A DNA stretch of 6,771 nucleotides from Clostridia bacterium (GTDB lineage: Bacteria; Bacillota; Clostridia; Oscillospirales; CAG-272). A program made the translations under genes and the position numbers. Where the stretch lies: NCBI GenBank assembly GCA_017420845.1, contig JAFQOC010000231.1, positions 1 through 6,771 of the forward strand. Direction: 5' to 3'. Shown one piece after another: positions 1-6,023 of this stretch (position 1 is its first letter; each line of letters starts with the position of its first letter). The notes below the pieces were generated by a model. The model did not search any database. It worked only from the letters and a program-made list of their open reading frames with translations, and was not told the DNA's origin.

Positions 1-110
1 CCGATCTCGCCCGCGCCTACGGCATGACCGCCAATACGGTCTACGTCAAGCTCCACCGTATGCGGGAGCGGCTACACAAGCATTTGACCGAAAGGGGGTT
101 CAAGCTATGA
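1..110 (+). CDS. ECF-type RNA polymerase sigma factor, C-terminal end only (sigma-1)
   Basis: Only the last 35 residues are in the window; the gene is cut at the left edge and its first whole codon is at base 3. What is visible is a sigma region 4 helix-turn-helix: DLARAYG, then MTANTVYVKL as the presumed recognition helix, then HRMRERLHKHL and the tail TERGFKL. Region 4 contacts the promoter -35 element. The tail and spacing match two complete sigma genes at 4225 and 6060, so this is a paralogue of the same ECF group. Its recognition helix (TANTVYVKL) differs from the TPKAVTMRL shared by those two, so it probably reads a different -35 sequence. The stop overlaps the start of the next gene as ATGA, which indicates translational coupling. 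The family call is secure from the paralogues; the N-terminal half and promoter cannot be seen. Confidence 0.85.
   Translation, partial: DLARAYGMTANTVYVKLHRMRERLHKHLTERGFKL
90..97 (+). promoter_or_regulatory. Ribosome binding site of anti-1 embedded in the sigma-1 coding tail
   Basis: GAAAGGGG lies 9 nt before the ATG at 107. It is read in frame as Glu-Arg-Gly in the last residues of sigma-1. The same eight bases at the same distance occur in both other modules (4759 and 6621). Confidence 0.75.
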
Positions 111-1105
111 GCGAGAGAAACCATACTTTGGCCTACGCGCTGGGCCACGTCAACGCCGCCTATATCGCCGAGGCCGAGATCCCCGCCCTGACGGCGGCGG
201 CCGCCTGTCCCTGCCGTGTGAAGAAGGAGCGCAATACCCCTCGCTTCTGGGAGAGCGGGTGGTTTGCGGCGGCGGTCAGCGGAATCGTTGCTATTGGTGT
301 CATGGCCGCCATTGTTCTGGCGGGGCAGGGCGGTGGCCGTCCGCCCGTGGGCACCGACACGCCTGCAAAGCCCGTCACCGAGGCGGCCGAAACCGAAAGC
401 GTGCCTGACGAGCCCGAAAGCCCCCACACCGTCCCCGAGGGCTTTACCGTTACGGATGCCGCTTACGGTTTTCGGGGTGATACGGTGATCCTGCTTCGGG
501 TAACCAGCGAGCGGCAGGAGAACGTCCTGCTCACGGTTCAGCTGTATTCTACCGACGAAACGGGACAGACAAAGCTCGAAGGGCGGCAACGGATCCGCGG
601 CTTTCCCGCAGGGTATGAGAAATACCTGATGTTCCGCATCAACCAAGCGATCCCCGCCTACAGCTACACCGTCACCGCCGAGCCCTACGAGGGGGAGTGT
701 CTGGATCCCCTGTACCGATCGGAGTTTGACTGTATTTTTGAGGATATCGCGTACCTCCCGCCCGACGAAAACAACCAGCCCTGCTTTGATCCCGAACGCT
801 TGGACGAGGAGAAGACCTACCCTTGCCTGACTCTGCAAATGACCCATTCCTATTTTGGCACCGAGCCCGTGGGCGTGACCCAGACCTGTATCCTTTTCGA
901 TAACACGGGAGAGATCTTCCACATAACCGAAACCGTAACCAACTACTATGATCGGATGCAGGACGGCGGATACCAGAATATGCCCTTTTACGTGACAGAG
1001 GGGGAGGAGCTCGTCTGGCCGAAGGAGCTTCTGGGAGACGGCGTCACCGCCATCCGCATTTTCAGCGTGACCTACACGGATATGACCTTCCCCGACCTAC
1101 CCTGA
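107..1105 (+). CDS. Single-pass membrane anti-sigma-like protein with unknown extracytoplasmic domain (anti-1)
   Basis: 332 residues; the start overlaps the sigma-1 stop (ATGA) and has GAAAGGGG 9 nt upstream. Order: a cytoplasmic segment (1-50) with the motif LGHVNAAYIAEAE (about 12-24); one hydrophobic helix at about 51-73 (GWFAAAVSGIVAIGV, ending AGQGGG); a Pro/Thr/Glu-rich linker (about 74-112); and an outer domain of about 220 residues rich in beta-type sequence. The N-terminal motif and helix resemble those of the anti-sigma-like protein at 4776 (SGLVAF..., ending AGQ), so the role is inferred: hold the partner sigma at the membrane and release it on an outside signal. No zinc-type HxxxCxxC anti-sigma motif is seen; a CPC at 34-36 is the only cysteine pair there. 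I do not recognise the outer domain, and it is unlike the leucine-rich domain of the second module. Anti-sigma function comes from position and pairing, not from a recognised domain. Confidence 0.75.
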   Translation: MSERNHTLAYALGHVNAAYIAEAEIPALTAAAACPCRVKKERNTPRFWESGWFAAAVSGIVAIGVMAAIVLAGQGGGRPPVGTDTPAKPVTEAAETESVPDEPESPHTVPEGFTVTDAAYGFRGDTVILLRVTSERQENVLLTVQLYSTDETGQTKLEGRQRIRGFPAGYEKYLMFRINQAIPAYSYTVTAEPYEGECLDPLYRSEFDCIFEDIAYLPPDENNQPCFDPERLDEEKTYPCLTLQMTHSYFGTEPVGVTQTCILFDNTGEIFHITETVTNYYDRMQDGGYQNMPFYVTEGEELVWPKELLGDGVTAIRIFSVTYTDMTFPDLP

Positions 1106-1111
1106 TCCCCC

Positions 1112-1143
1112 GATGCCGCACCCCGTGTGCGGCATCTTTTTTT
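1112..1143 (+). terminator. Intrinsic terminator after the sigma-1/anti-1 operon
   Basis: A perfect 10-bp stem (GATGCCGCAC at 1112-1121 pairing with GTGCGGCATC at 1127-1136), a 5-nt loop and then seven T residues (1137-1143). It begins 6 nt after the anti-1 stop codon, so it closes that operon cleanly and separates it from the HAD promoter downstream. Confidence 0.93.
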
Positions 1144-1163
1144 GCCCAAAGCGCGCGCCGCTC

Positions 1164-1192
1164 TTGACTTCCCGTTCCGAATATGCTATAAT
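1164..1192 (+). promoter_or_regulatory. Housekeeping (sigma-A) promoter, extended -10, for the HAD/lipoprotein unit
   Basis: TTGACT at 1164-1169, a 17-nt spacer and TATAAT at 1187-1192, with TG at 1184-1185 forming an extended -10 (TGCTATAAT). This is close to consensus in every element and lies 32 nt before the HAD start codon, just after the upstream terminator. Confidence 0.92.
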
Positions 1193-1224
1193 GAATCGAA
1201 TACGGTTCAAAAAAGGAATCCATC

Positions 1225-1905
1225 ATGAACAAGATCAAGCTGGTCATCTTCGACCTGGACGGCACCGCCGCCGACACCATGGACGGCATCGTCGAGGGTC
1301 TCAACCGCACCATGAGCGAGTGCGGCTACCCCACCCACAACAGAGAGAGCGTCCTGCAATTCGTCAACTACCACACCCGTCGCTATATCGAGGAGGCCCT
1401 GCCCGAGGCCGCCCGCACCGACGCCGAGATCGACCGCGTGCTGGGGATCTACACCCGCCACTACAAGGACACCTACACCCTGACGGTGCCCTTTGCGGGC
1501 ATCCCCGCGCTGTTCGACAGGCTGAATCAGCGTTGCCTGGTAGCCATGAACTCCAACAAGCAGGACCGCTTCGTCAAGGCGTTGGCGGAGCAGTTGTTCC
1601 CCGAGGGCACCTTTATCGCCGCCGAGGGCTACCGCCCCGACCGCCCCTCCAAGCCCGATCCCGCCATGGCCTACGCCATTATGGAAATGGCGTCGGAAAA
1701 GCTGGGTGAGAGGCTCACCCCCGATCAGTGCGTCTACGTCGGCGACAGCGACGTGGACTACATGACCGCCCGGAACGCGGGGATGCACTGCGTCAGCGTG
1801 TCCTGGGGCTACCGCTCCCATGAGTTCTTGCAGGCGCTGGGGGATCAACCCGTGGCCGCCACCGTGGAGGAGCTGTGGGACGAGCTCATTCAGCTGGGCG
1901 TGTAA
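1225..1905 (+). CDS. HAD-superfamily phosphatase, phosphoglycolate-phosphatase-like
   Basis: 226 residues, the normal length for a HAD hydrolase with a small helical cap (Gph/PGMB-like). It is a predicted cytoplasmic Mg2+-dependent phosphomonoesterase. All four HAD motifs are present: motif I DLDGT (nucleophile Asp10, acid Asp12); motif II Ser110 in AMNSNKQ; motif III Lys143 in SKPDP; motif IV VGDSDVD (172-178) with the metal-binding acidic residues. The cap is between motif I and motif II, as in subclass C1. The start is fixed by AAGGA at 1213-1217, 7 nt before the ATG. Substrate cannot be read from sequence; phosphoglycolate, a sugar phosphate or pyrophosphate are all possible. It has its own promoter and terminates 56 nt before the lipoprotein gene with no terminator between, so the two are probably co-transcribed. 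Confidence 0.93.
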   Translation: MNKIKLVIFDLDGTAADTMDGIVEGLNRTMSECGYPTHNRESVLQFVNYHTRRYIEEALPEAARTDAEIDRVLGIYTRHYKDTYTLTVPFAGIPALFDRLNQRCLVAMNSNKQDRFVKALAEQLFPEGTFIAAEGYRPDRPSKPDPAMAYAIMEMASEKLGERLTPDQCVYVGDSDVDYMTARNAGMHCVSVSWGYRSHEFLQALGDQPVAATVEELWDELIQLGV

Positions 1906-1961
1906 TAATGCGAGATTCAAAATGAAAAATACAAAATCAAGTTACGATCGGGAGGTATACG
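1906..1961 (+). other. Short AT-rich intergenic spacer with the lipoprotein ribosome binding site
   Basis: A 56-nt gap. Bases 1912-1940 are strongly AT-rich (repeated TTCAAAAT / ATACAAAAT-like units), in contrast to the GC-rich genes on either side. The strong ribosome binding site GGGAGGT (1950-1956) lies 5-6 nt before the lipoprotein ATG. No credible -35/-10 pair or hairpin was found, so read-through from the HAD promoter is the simplest way this gene is transcribed. Confidence 0.5.
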
Positions 1962-3944
1962 ATGAAAAACACCTGTAAGAAACTGTCGGCTTTGATGCTG
2001 GCGCTCCTCATGCTGATCTCCGCCGCCGCTTGTACGGATAGCGGAGACACCACCGACACCACGGGCTCCGACACCTCCGCTTCCGACACGGGAACGGAAA
2101 CCGACACCCAAGCCCCCGACGGCGAGGCTACCACCGAGGAGGTGACCCTCCCCGCCCCCGAGGACTACGAGGTCACCGAGGGGGACGGCACCGCCACCGT
2201 CACCACCCCTCTGGGGCTGACCTACACGGTCACGGGCTACACCACCCTGGACAAGGCCGCCGCCACCGTGGGTGACGCCCTGACCTACACCTTCTCCGAG
2301 GAAGCCTTCTCCGAGAAGTTCAACCGCTTCACCCTGACCTACGCCGCCACCGCTCCCGTCAAGGTCTGGACCACCTACACCGAGCGCGGCAAGACCTCCG
2401 AGGAGTACTTCTTCCTGGACGGCAAAGAGGGGCAGTTCTCGGGTCTGAACACCGGTTACATGGACGGCTACAGCGCCCGAAAGCTCACCGCCCTGCGGGT
2501 GGAGCCTCTGACCGACAAGGCCACCTCCTTCACCCTGGCGGGGGTCTCCACCGAGAAGCTGGACAAGCTCCCCCGCACCTACTACCTGGAAAGCGACCGC
2601 TACAAGCTGGGCATCGATCTGGGCTGGGGCGGTACCGTCAGCTACCTGGAGGACAAGTCCTGTACCATCCCCGACCTGGTGAACCTGGTCAACAAGCACG
2701 ACACGGGCCGCCTCATCCAGCAGTCCTTCTACGGAGTGCAGGAGAACGATGAGTACAAGCCCGGTGTCTCCTTCGACTCCAAGTGGGTGTACAATCCCGT
2801 CCAGGGCGGCGACCAGTACAACAACCCCAGCCGCCTCATTGATCTGGTCATCACCGAGAACTCCCTTTACATCAAATCCCAGGCACAGGACTGGTCGCTG
2901 GACGGTCAGCTGACGCCCTCCTACTACGAGAACACCTACACCCTGGACGGCGACTGCGTCAAGGTGGACAACCGCTTCACCGACTACTCGGGCTGGGAGC
3001 ATCCCTTTGCGGGACAGGAGCTGCCCGCCTTCTATACCGTCTCCTACCTGGACACCTTCGTGTGGTACAACGGCGAGGAGCCTTGGACGGGCGGCGCACT
3101 CTCCTCCAAGAACGACCTCCCCTTCTGGGGCGACTTCGCGGGACAGTGCACCTTCATCCTCCGCGAGAAGAACACCGAGACCTGGTGCGCGTGGATCAAC
3201 GGCTCGGATGATTACGGTCTGGGCGTCTACGTGCCCAACATCGACCAGCACAAGGCAGGCCGCTACCTCTTCGACGGCTCCAAGAGCGACATGGCCGAGT
3301 CCACGGGCTACGTGGCTCCCGTCAACATCCTCAAGATCGTCTCCTTCGACCCCATCGAATACAGCTACCTCCTGACCGCAGGCTCCACCGACACCATCCG
3401 TAAGACCTTCACCGACCGCAAGGACTTCACCGACAACGCCGACCTGCGGGTCAACTACCGGTCCACCCGCCTGCCCTCCATTGATGGAGACATCACCAAG
3501 CTGGACTTCACGGAGGGTAAGAACCTGGCCCTCATCACCAACCCCGTGGATACGACGGTGATCTTTGACGAGGCCGCGGGCGCGGTCAAGCTCACGGCGG
3601 GATCCGTGGGTGACGTCAGCATCACCATTCCCTACGGCTCCAGCCCCACGCCCCTGTCGGCCGACAGCTACAAGACCCTGAAGATCGAGTACATGATCCC
3701 CAAGGACAACGCCTCCGGCTTCTACCAGTCCGATCTCTTCCTCTGCGCAGGCAGTATCTCGGGCCCCGACGGCAACGCCCGTGTCCGCGTGGATCTCACC
3801 AAGGACGGGGAGTACCACACCCTGGAGGTGGATCTGTCGAAGTACGCTTTCTGGACGGGGGATATCCACATGATCCGCTTTGATTACTTCGACTTCTCCT
3901 CCGCGGGGGACGTGATGTATATCAAGAATATCAGCTTGGAATGA
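1962..3944 (+). CDS. Large secreted lipoprotein of unrecognised family, carbohydrate-active-like architecture
   Basis: 660 residues. A lipoprotein signal peptide (KK at 6-7, hydrophobic LMLALLMLIS, lipobox AAAC with Cys24) predicts anchoring to the outer face of the membrane. It is followed by a Thr/Ser/Asp/Glu linker (25-65), a beta-rich domain at about 70-200 (with EEYFFLDG, about 147-154), and a central domain at about 205-500 with the distinctive segments GWGGTVSYLED (221-231), NPVQGGDQYNNPSR (278-291) and VKVDNRFTDYSGW (333-345), rich in Trp and Tyr. A C-terminal beta-sandwich-like module (about 510-660) ends in IRFDYFDFSSAGDVMYIKNISL, resembling galactose-binding/CBM-type folds. The composition suggests binding or cleaving a polysaccharide at the cell surface, but I recognise no glycoside hydrolase or lyase family and cannot assign catalytic residues. 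Start chosen by GGGAGGT 5-6 nt upstream plus the signal peptide. The lipoprotein call is strong; function is open. Confidence 0.85.
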   Translation: MKNTCKKLSALMLALLMLISAAACTDSGDTTDTTGSDTSASDTGTETDTQAPDGEATTEEVTLPAPEDYEVTEGDGTATVTTPLGLTYTVTGYTTLDKAAATVGDALTYTFSEEAFSEKFNRFTLTYAATAPVKVWTTYTERGKTSEEYFFLDGKEGQFSGLNTGYMDGYSARKLTALRVEPLTDKATSFTLAGVSTEKLDKLPRTYYLESDRYKLGIDLGWGGTVSYLEDKSCTIPDLVNLVNKHDTGRLIQQSFYGVQENDEYKPGVSFDSKWVYNPVQGGDQYNNPSRLIDLVITENSLYIKSQAQDWSLDGQLTPSYYENTYTLDGDCVKVDNRFTDYSGWEHPFAGQELPAFYTVSYLDTFVWYNGEEPWTGGALSSKNDLPFWGDFAGQCTFILREKNTETWCAWINGSDDYGLGVYVPNIDQHKAGRYLFDGSKSDMAESTGYVAPVNILKIVSFDPIEYSYLLTAGSTDTIRKTFTDRKDFTDNADLRVNYRSTRLPSIDGDITKLDFTEGKNLALITNPVDTTVIFDEAAGAVKLTAGSVGDVSITIPYGSSPTPLSADSYKTLKIEYMIPKDNASGFYQSDLFLCAGSISGPDGNARVRVDLTKDGEYHTLEVDLSKYAFWTGDIHMIRFDYFDFSSAGDVMYIKNISLE

Positions 3945-3986
3945 TCCGATCCCTCCGGTGAAGCGTTGACCCTATTATCTGAGGCA

Positions 3987-4051
3987 GGGACGCACCTGTG
4001 TGTGCGCCCGATATGACCAATGTTCGCAAGGGCGCACACATAGGTGCGCCC
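3987..4051. repeat. REP-like paired palindromic element (two inverted hairpin units)
   Basis: Two units of about 19 nt (3991-4009 and 4030-4048) are inverted copies of each other, with 18 of 19 positions complementary across a 20-nt centre. Each unit is also a hairpin itself. The right one is a perfect 8-bp stem GGGCGCAC/GTGCGCCC (4030-4037 / 4044-4051) with loop ACATAG. The left one is GGG-A-CGCAC / GTGCGCCC (3987-3995 / 4002-4009) with one bulged A and loop CTGTGT. This is the architecture of a BIME or REP doublet or a small non-coding mobile element. Similar GGGCGCAC..GTGCGCCCCTAC repeats are familiar to me from GC-rich Clostridia, but copy number cannot be judged from one window. No open frame or transposase lies in it. 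Confidence 0.8.
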
Positions 4052-4092
4052 CTACCCCTGCAATTTTTCGTAGAATAAGCGCAAACACTCCC

Positions 4093-4130
4093 AACCGCAA
4101 CGGTCACAACCCCGGCCGTTGCGGTTTTTT
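4093..4130 (+). terminator. Intrinsic terminator after the lipoprotein gene and REP element
   Basis: A perfect 11-bp stem (AACCGCAACGG at 4093-4103 with CCGTTGCGGTT at 4116-4126), a 12-nt loop, and a T-run at 4125-4130 whose first two bases are in the stem. It lies about 150 nt after the lipoprotein stop with the REP element between, and just before the ECF-type promoter of sigma-2. It probably ends the HAD/lipoprotein transcript and insulates sigma-2 from it. Confidence 0.85.
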
Positions 4131-4151
4131 GGAAAAATTTTCGCCCATGGC

Positions 4152-4177
4152 GGGACATTTGGCGGGAAAACCGATCT
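4152..4177 (+). promoter_or_regulatory. Putative ECF-type promoter of the sigma-2/anti-2 operon
   Basis: GGGACATT (4152-4159), a 15-nt spacer with an A-run (4167-4170), and TCT (4175-4177), then GTGAA at 4184. The same block (GCGGGACATT, AAAA, TCT, AT, GTGAA at identical distances) precedes sigma-3. It resembles the known ECF layout of a GGAAC-like -35 and a TCT/CGT-type -10 about 16 nt apart. No sigma-A promoter was found ahead of this gene, so the operon may depend on ECF-driven (auto)activation. Inferred from shared spacing and paralogy. Confidence 0.6.
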
Positions 4178-4184
4178 ATATAGG

Positions 4185-4196
4185 TGAAGGCCTTCA
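4185..4196 (+). other. Perfect 12-bp palindrome in the sigma-2 leader
   Basis: TGAAGGCCTTCA starts 8 nt after the presumed -10 TCT, so it covers the expected transcription start and first leader bases. It is absent at the matching place before sigma-3. It could be an operator or chance. Confidence 0.4.
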
Positions 4197-4224
4197 GACA
4201 ACACGAAAGGAGACAGCTACAGTC

Positions 4225-4779
4225 ATGGACGAGCAACAAACCGACCTCCGCATCATCGACCTCTATTTCGCCCGAAACGAGCAGGCCATCGCCGAGACCG
4301 ACCGCCATTACGGCGGGCTCTGTATGCGGATCTCGCTGGGCATCCTGGATGACCGCCGCGACGCCGAGGAGTGCGTCAACGACACCTACCTGAAAGCGTG
4401 GAACGCCATCCCCCCCACCAGGCCCCGCTCCCTGCGGGCGTTTCTTTCCAAGATCGTGCGCAATCTCTCCCTCCAGCGGTTGGAGCACAACAAGGCCGCC
4501 AAGCGCAACCGAGACTTTGAGATCGCGCTGGAGGAGCTGGGGGACTGCATCCCCATGCGGGATGAGGACGCAGATCAGCTCCCCGCCCTGCTGGATCAGT
4601 TTCTGAGCCGATTGGAAGAGCCCGAATGGCAGCTCTTCTGCGGTCGTTACTGGCATGGGCAAAGCGTAAAAGAGCTGGCACAAACCCACGGCCTCACACC
4701 CAAGGCCGTTACCATGCGGCTATTCCGCACAAGAGAAAAGCTGCGCTTATTTTTGACAGAAAGGGGTTATCACGTATGA
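4225..4779 (+). CDS. ECF-type RNA polymerase sigma factor (sigma-2)
   Basis: 184 residues, the usual size of an ECF sigma factor. Region 2 spans about 8-95 (DLRIIDLYFARNEQAI, then DDRRDAEECVNDTYLKAWNAIP, then SLRAFLSKIVRNLSLQRL), the part that binds core polymerase and melts the -10. A short acidic linker (100-125) joins region 4 (about 130-180: EWQLFCGRYWHGQSVKELAQ, recognition helix TPKAVTMRL, then TREKLRLFL). There is no extra C-terminal domain. The start is the ATG preceded by AAAGGAG (4206-4212); the 12-nt gap is longer than the 7 nt before sigma-3. The frame is open upstream to 4000, but that reading runs through the repeat and terminator, and the sigma-3 N-terminus (MEEQQKDLRI) aligns with MDEQQTDLRI here. 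It is the closest paralogue of sigma-3: 73 of the first 110 and 39 of the last 51 residues match by hand. The stop overlaps anti-2 (ATGA). Confidence 0.95.
   Translation: MDEQQTDLRIIDLYFARNEQAIAETDRHYGGLCMRISLGILDDRRDAEECVNDTYLKAWNAIPPTRPRSLRAFLSKIVRNLSLQRLEHNKAAKRNRDFEIALEELGDCIPMRDEDADQLPALLDQFLSRLEEPEWQLFCGRYWHGQSVKELAQTHGLTPKAVTMRLFRTREKLRLFLTERGYHV
4759..4766 (+). promoter_or_regulatory. Ribosome binding site of anti-2 embedded in the sigma-2 coding tail
   Basis: GAAAGGGG, 9 nt before the ATG at 4776, encodes the Glu-Arg-Gly of the sigma-2 C-terminus (ERGYHV). Confidence 0.78.
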
Positions 4780-5912
4780 AACCTGAATTGATCGCACAGA
4801 AAATGACCGAAATTGACGATCGCTACGTACTGGGAAGCGATCCCGAAACCATAACCGTAGTCAAACCCGTATCCCGCTTCGCGTCCATTGCGGATTTCTT
4901 CAGCCACGGATGGGGCGTAGCCATCATATCGGGACTGGTTGCTTTCACTGTTTTGGGAGGCATCATCGCCGCAGGACAGGTCAAGCCCGGCTCGAATCCC
5001 GCAGGCTCCCTCCCCCCCATCACACTCACCTCCGAGCCCGAACAAACCGAAAGCACCACCGAGGCTCCCCAGCCTGCTCCCGGCTATACCGAGGGATTGG
5101 AATTCCGCGTGGAGCCTTCCGGCGAGGCCACCCTGATCGGTATGGGCACGGCTACCGACACCGTCCTGCGTGTTCCCCCAAAGGATCCCTCGGGGCATCC
5201 CGTGACCATGATCTGGTTCGATTCCTTCAAGGGCAACACCGCCATCACAGAGGTGGTCCTGCCCGCCAGTATCTACGCCGTACTCTCCGAATCCTTTGCG
5301 GACTGCACGTCCCTGGAGCGGGTCACGGTGGAGGGAGACAAAAAGGTCATCTTACAGAGCCATTGCTTCGAAAACTGCCCCAAGCTCACCGACGTCCGTC
5401 TCCATGAGCTGGTCGCCTGCTCGGACTACTGCTTCAGCGGGACTCCCTGGCTGGCATCCCGCACCGAGGAGTTCGTCATCCAAGGCCAATGCCTGTTGGC
5501 CTATAACGGCGAGGGGGGCGACGTGGTCATTCCCGCCGAGGTAGCCTTCATCAGCGGCACCGTTTTCGCGGGCAATACCACCATCCGTTCCATCACGGCA
5601 CCCGAGACACTTGATCCCGAGGTGGGCTTGACCGTAGGCGGCATCGGCGCGTTTAGCGGCTGTACCGCGCTGGAGACAGTCGATCTGCCCTTCCTCGTCA
5701 CGATTAGCGATAACCCCTTCGCGGGCTGCACCGCCTTGAAGACGGTCTATCTGCCCGAATCCCTGTCCTTTGTGGGCAGTATGAATGAGCTTCCCGAAAA
5801 CGTGGTCTTCCATTACGCAGGCACCAAGAGGCAATGGAAGCAGATCCGATTCACCTCCTCCGCAGAGGATCGCGCCCTCATGGAGGAGCAGGTGGTCTTT
5901 GAGGGGGAGTGA
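4776..5912 (+). CDS. Membrane anti-sigma-like protein with BspA-type leucine-rich-repeat outer domain (anti-2)
   Basis: 378 residues. The cytoplasmic segment (1-45) carries MTEIDDRYVLGSD (10-22). One transmembrane helix lies at about 46-67 (GWGVAIISGLVAFTVLGGIIAAG), then a Pro/Thr/Glu-rich linker (about 68-105). The outer domain opens with a beta segment (EGLEFRVEPSGEATLIGMGT, 106-125) and holds irregular BspA-type leucine-rich repeats (LRR_5-like) with the signature F-x-x-C-xx-L-xx-V: SFADCTSLERVTV (173-185), CFENCPKLTDVRL (197-209), VFAGNTTIRSIT (263-274), AFSGCTALETVDLP (292-305), PFAGCTALKTVYLP (314-327). It closes with HYAGTKRQWKQI (346-357), a common end piece of clostridial proteins of this type. 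Such repeats bind proteins or glycans in known families, so an outside sensor that frees sigma-2 is the likely role. The start overlaps the sigma-2 stop; an earlier ATG in frame (4626) lies inside sigma-2 and is rejected. Domain calls are firm; anti-sigma activity is inferred from pairing. Confidence 0.88.
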   Translation: MKPELIAQKMTEIDDRYVLGSDPETITVVKPVSRFASIADFFSHGWGVAIISGLVAFTVLGGIIAAGQVKPGSNPAGSLPPITLTSEPEQTESTTEAPQPAPGYTEGLEFRVEPSGEATLIGMGTATDTVLRVPPKDPSGHPVTMIWFDSFKGNTAITEVVLPASIYAVLSESFADCTSLERVTVEGDKKVILQSHCFENCPKLTDVRLHELVACSDYCFSGTPWLASRTEEFVIQGQCLLAYNGEGGDVVIPAEVAFISGTVFAGNTTIRSITAPETLDPEVGLTVGGIGAFSGCTALETVDLPFLVTISDNPFAGCTALKTVYLPESLSFVGSMNELPENVVFHYAGTKRQWKQIRFTSSAEDRALMEEQVVFEGE

Positions 5913-5935
5913 TCTTCCCATTCCCTGAATTTCAC

Positions 5936-5975
5936 ATCCCGAAGCAGTCGTCTATTGACTGTTTCGGGATTTTTT
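5936..5975 (+). terminator. Intrinsic terminator after anti-2, overlapping the next promoter
   Basis: A 14-bp stem with one G·U pair (ATCCCGAAGCAGTC at 5936-5949 with GACTGTTTCGGGAT at 5957-5970), a 7-nt loop and six T residues (5970-5975). It begins 23 nt after the anti-2 stop and ends that operon. The -35 of the downstream sigma-A promoter lies across the loop and 3' stem. Confidence 0.92.
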
Positions 5976-5983
5976 GCTATAAT
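5955..5983 (+). promoter_or_regulatory. Housekeeping (sigma-A) promoter for sigma-3, overlapping the terminator
   Basis: TTGACT at 5955-5960, a 17-nt spacer and TATAAT at 5978-5983, with TG at 5975-5976 (TGCTATAAT, the same extended -10 as the promoter at 1164). It would give sigma-3 basal expression, which sigma-2 lacks. The spacer is made of the terminator's 3' stem and T-run. Confidence 0.82.
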
Positions 5984-5997
5984 TTTTCCAAAGCAGC

Positions 5998-6023
5998 GGG
6001 ACATTCGCCGAAAAAATTCGTCT
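5998..6023 (+). promoter_or_regulatory. Putative ECF-type promoter of the sigma-3/anti-3 operon
   Basis: GGGACATT (5998-6005), a 15-nt spacer with an A-run, and TCT (6021-6023), then GTGAA at 6030. The block matches that before sigma-2 position for position over about 39 nt at its key bases. It lies downstream of the sigma-A promoter, giving this operon two stacked promoters of different type. Inferred. Confidence 0.6.

Noticed and set aside
1113..1709. 198-codon + strand frame beginning in the terminator and overlapping the HAD gene
   Set aside because: It is a His/Arg/Gly/Pro-rich out-of-frame reading of the HAD gene, starts inside the terminator stem and has no ribosome site.
1922..1978. 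18-codon upstream open frame overlapping the lipoprotein start
   Set aside because: It has no ribosome site before its ATG and reads through the lipoprotein's ribosome site; the peptide has no recognisable features.
1917..3869. 650-codon open frame on the - strand opposite the lipoprotein gene
   Set aside because: Its product is a Gly/Val/Leu/Asp-rich low-complexity sequence with no domains. It mirrors the GC-rich codon use of the + strand gene, which has a signal peptide, ribosome site and domain structure.
3987..4051. CRISPR repeats or a riboswitch
   Set aside because: There are only two units, in inverted orientation with no spacer array, and the element lies after a stop codon and before a terminator with no downstream gene in the same transcript.
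4000..4224. In-frame upstream extension of sigma-2 starting at an ATG at 4000
   Set aside because: It would translate part of the REP element, the terminator and the promoter. The paralogue sigma-3 aligns from MEEQQKDLRI, supporting the ATG at 4225.
4626..4775. Upstream start for anti-2 inside sigma-2
   Set aside because: It overlaps sigma-2 region 4 by 50 codons. All three modules instead show an ATGA overlap with GAAAGGGG 9 nt before the later ATG.
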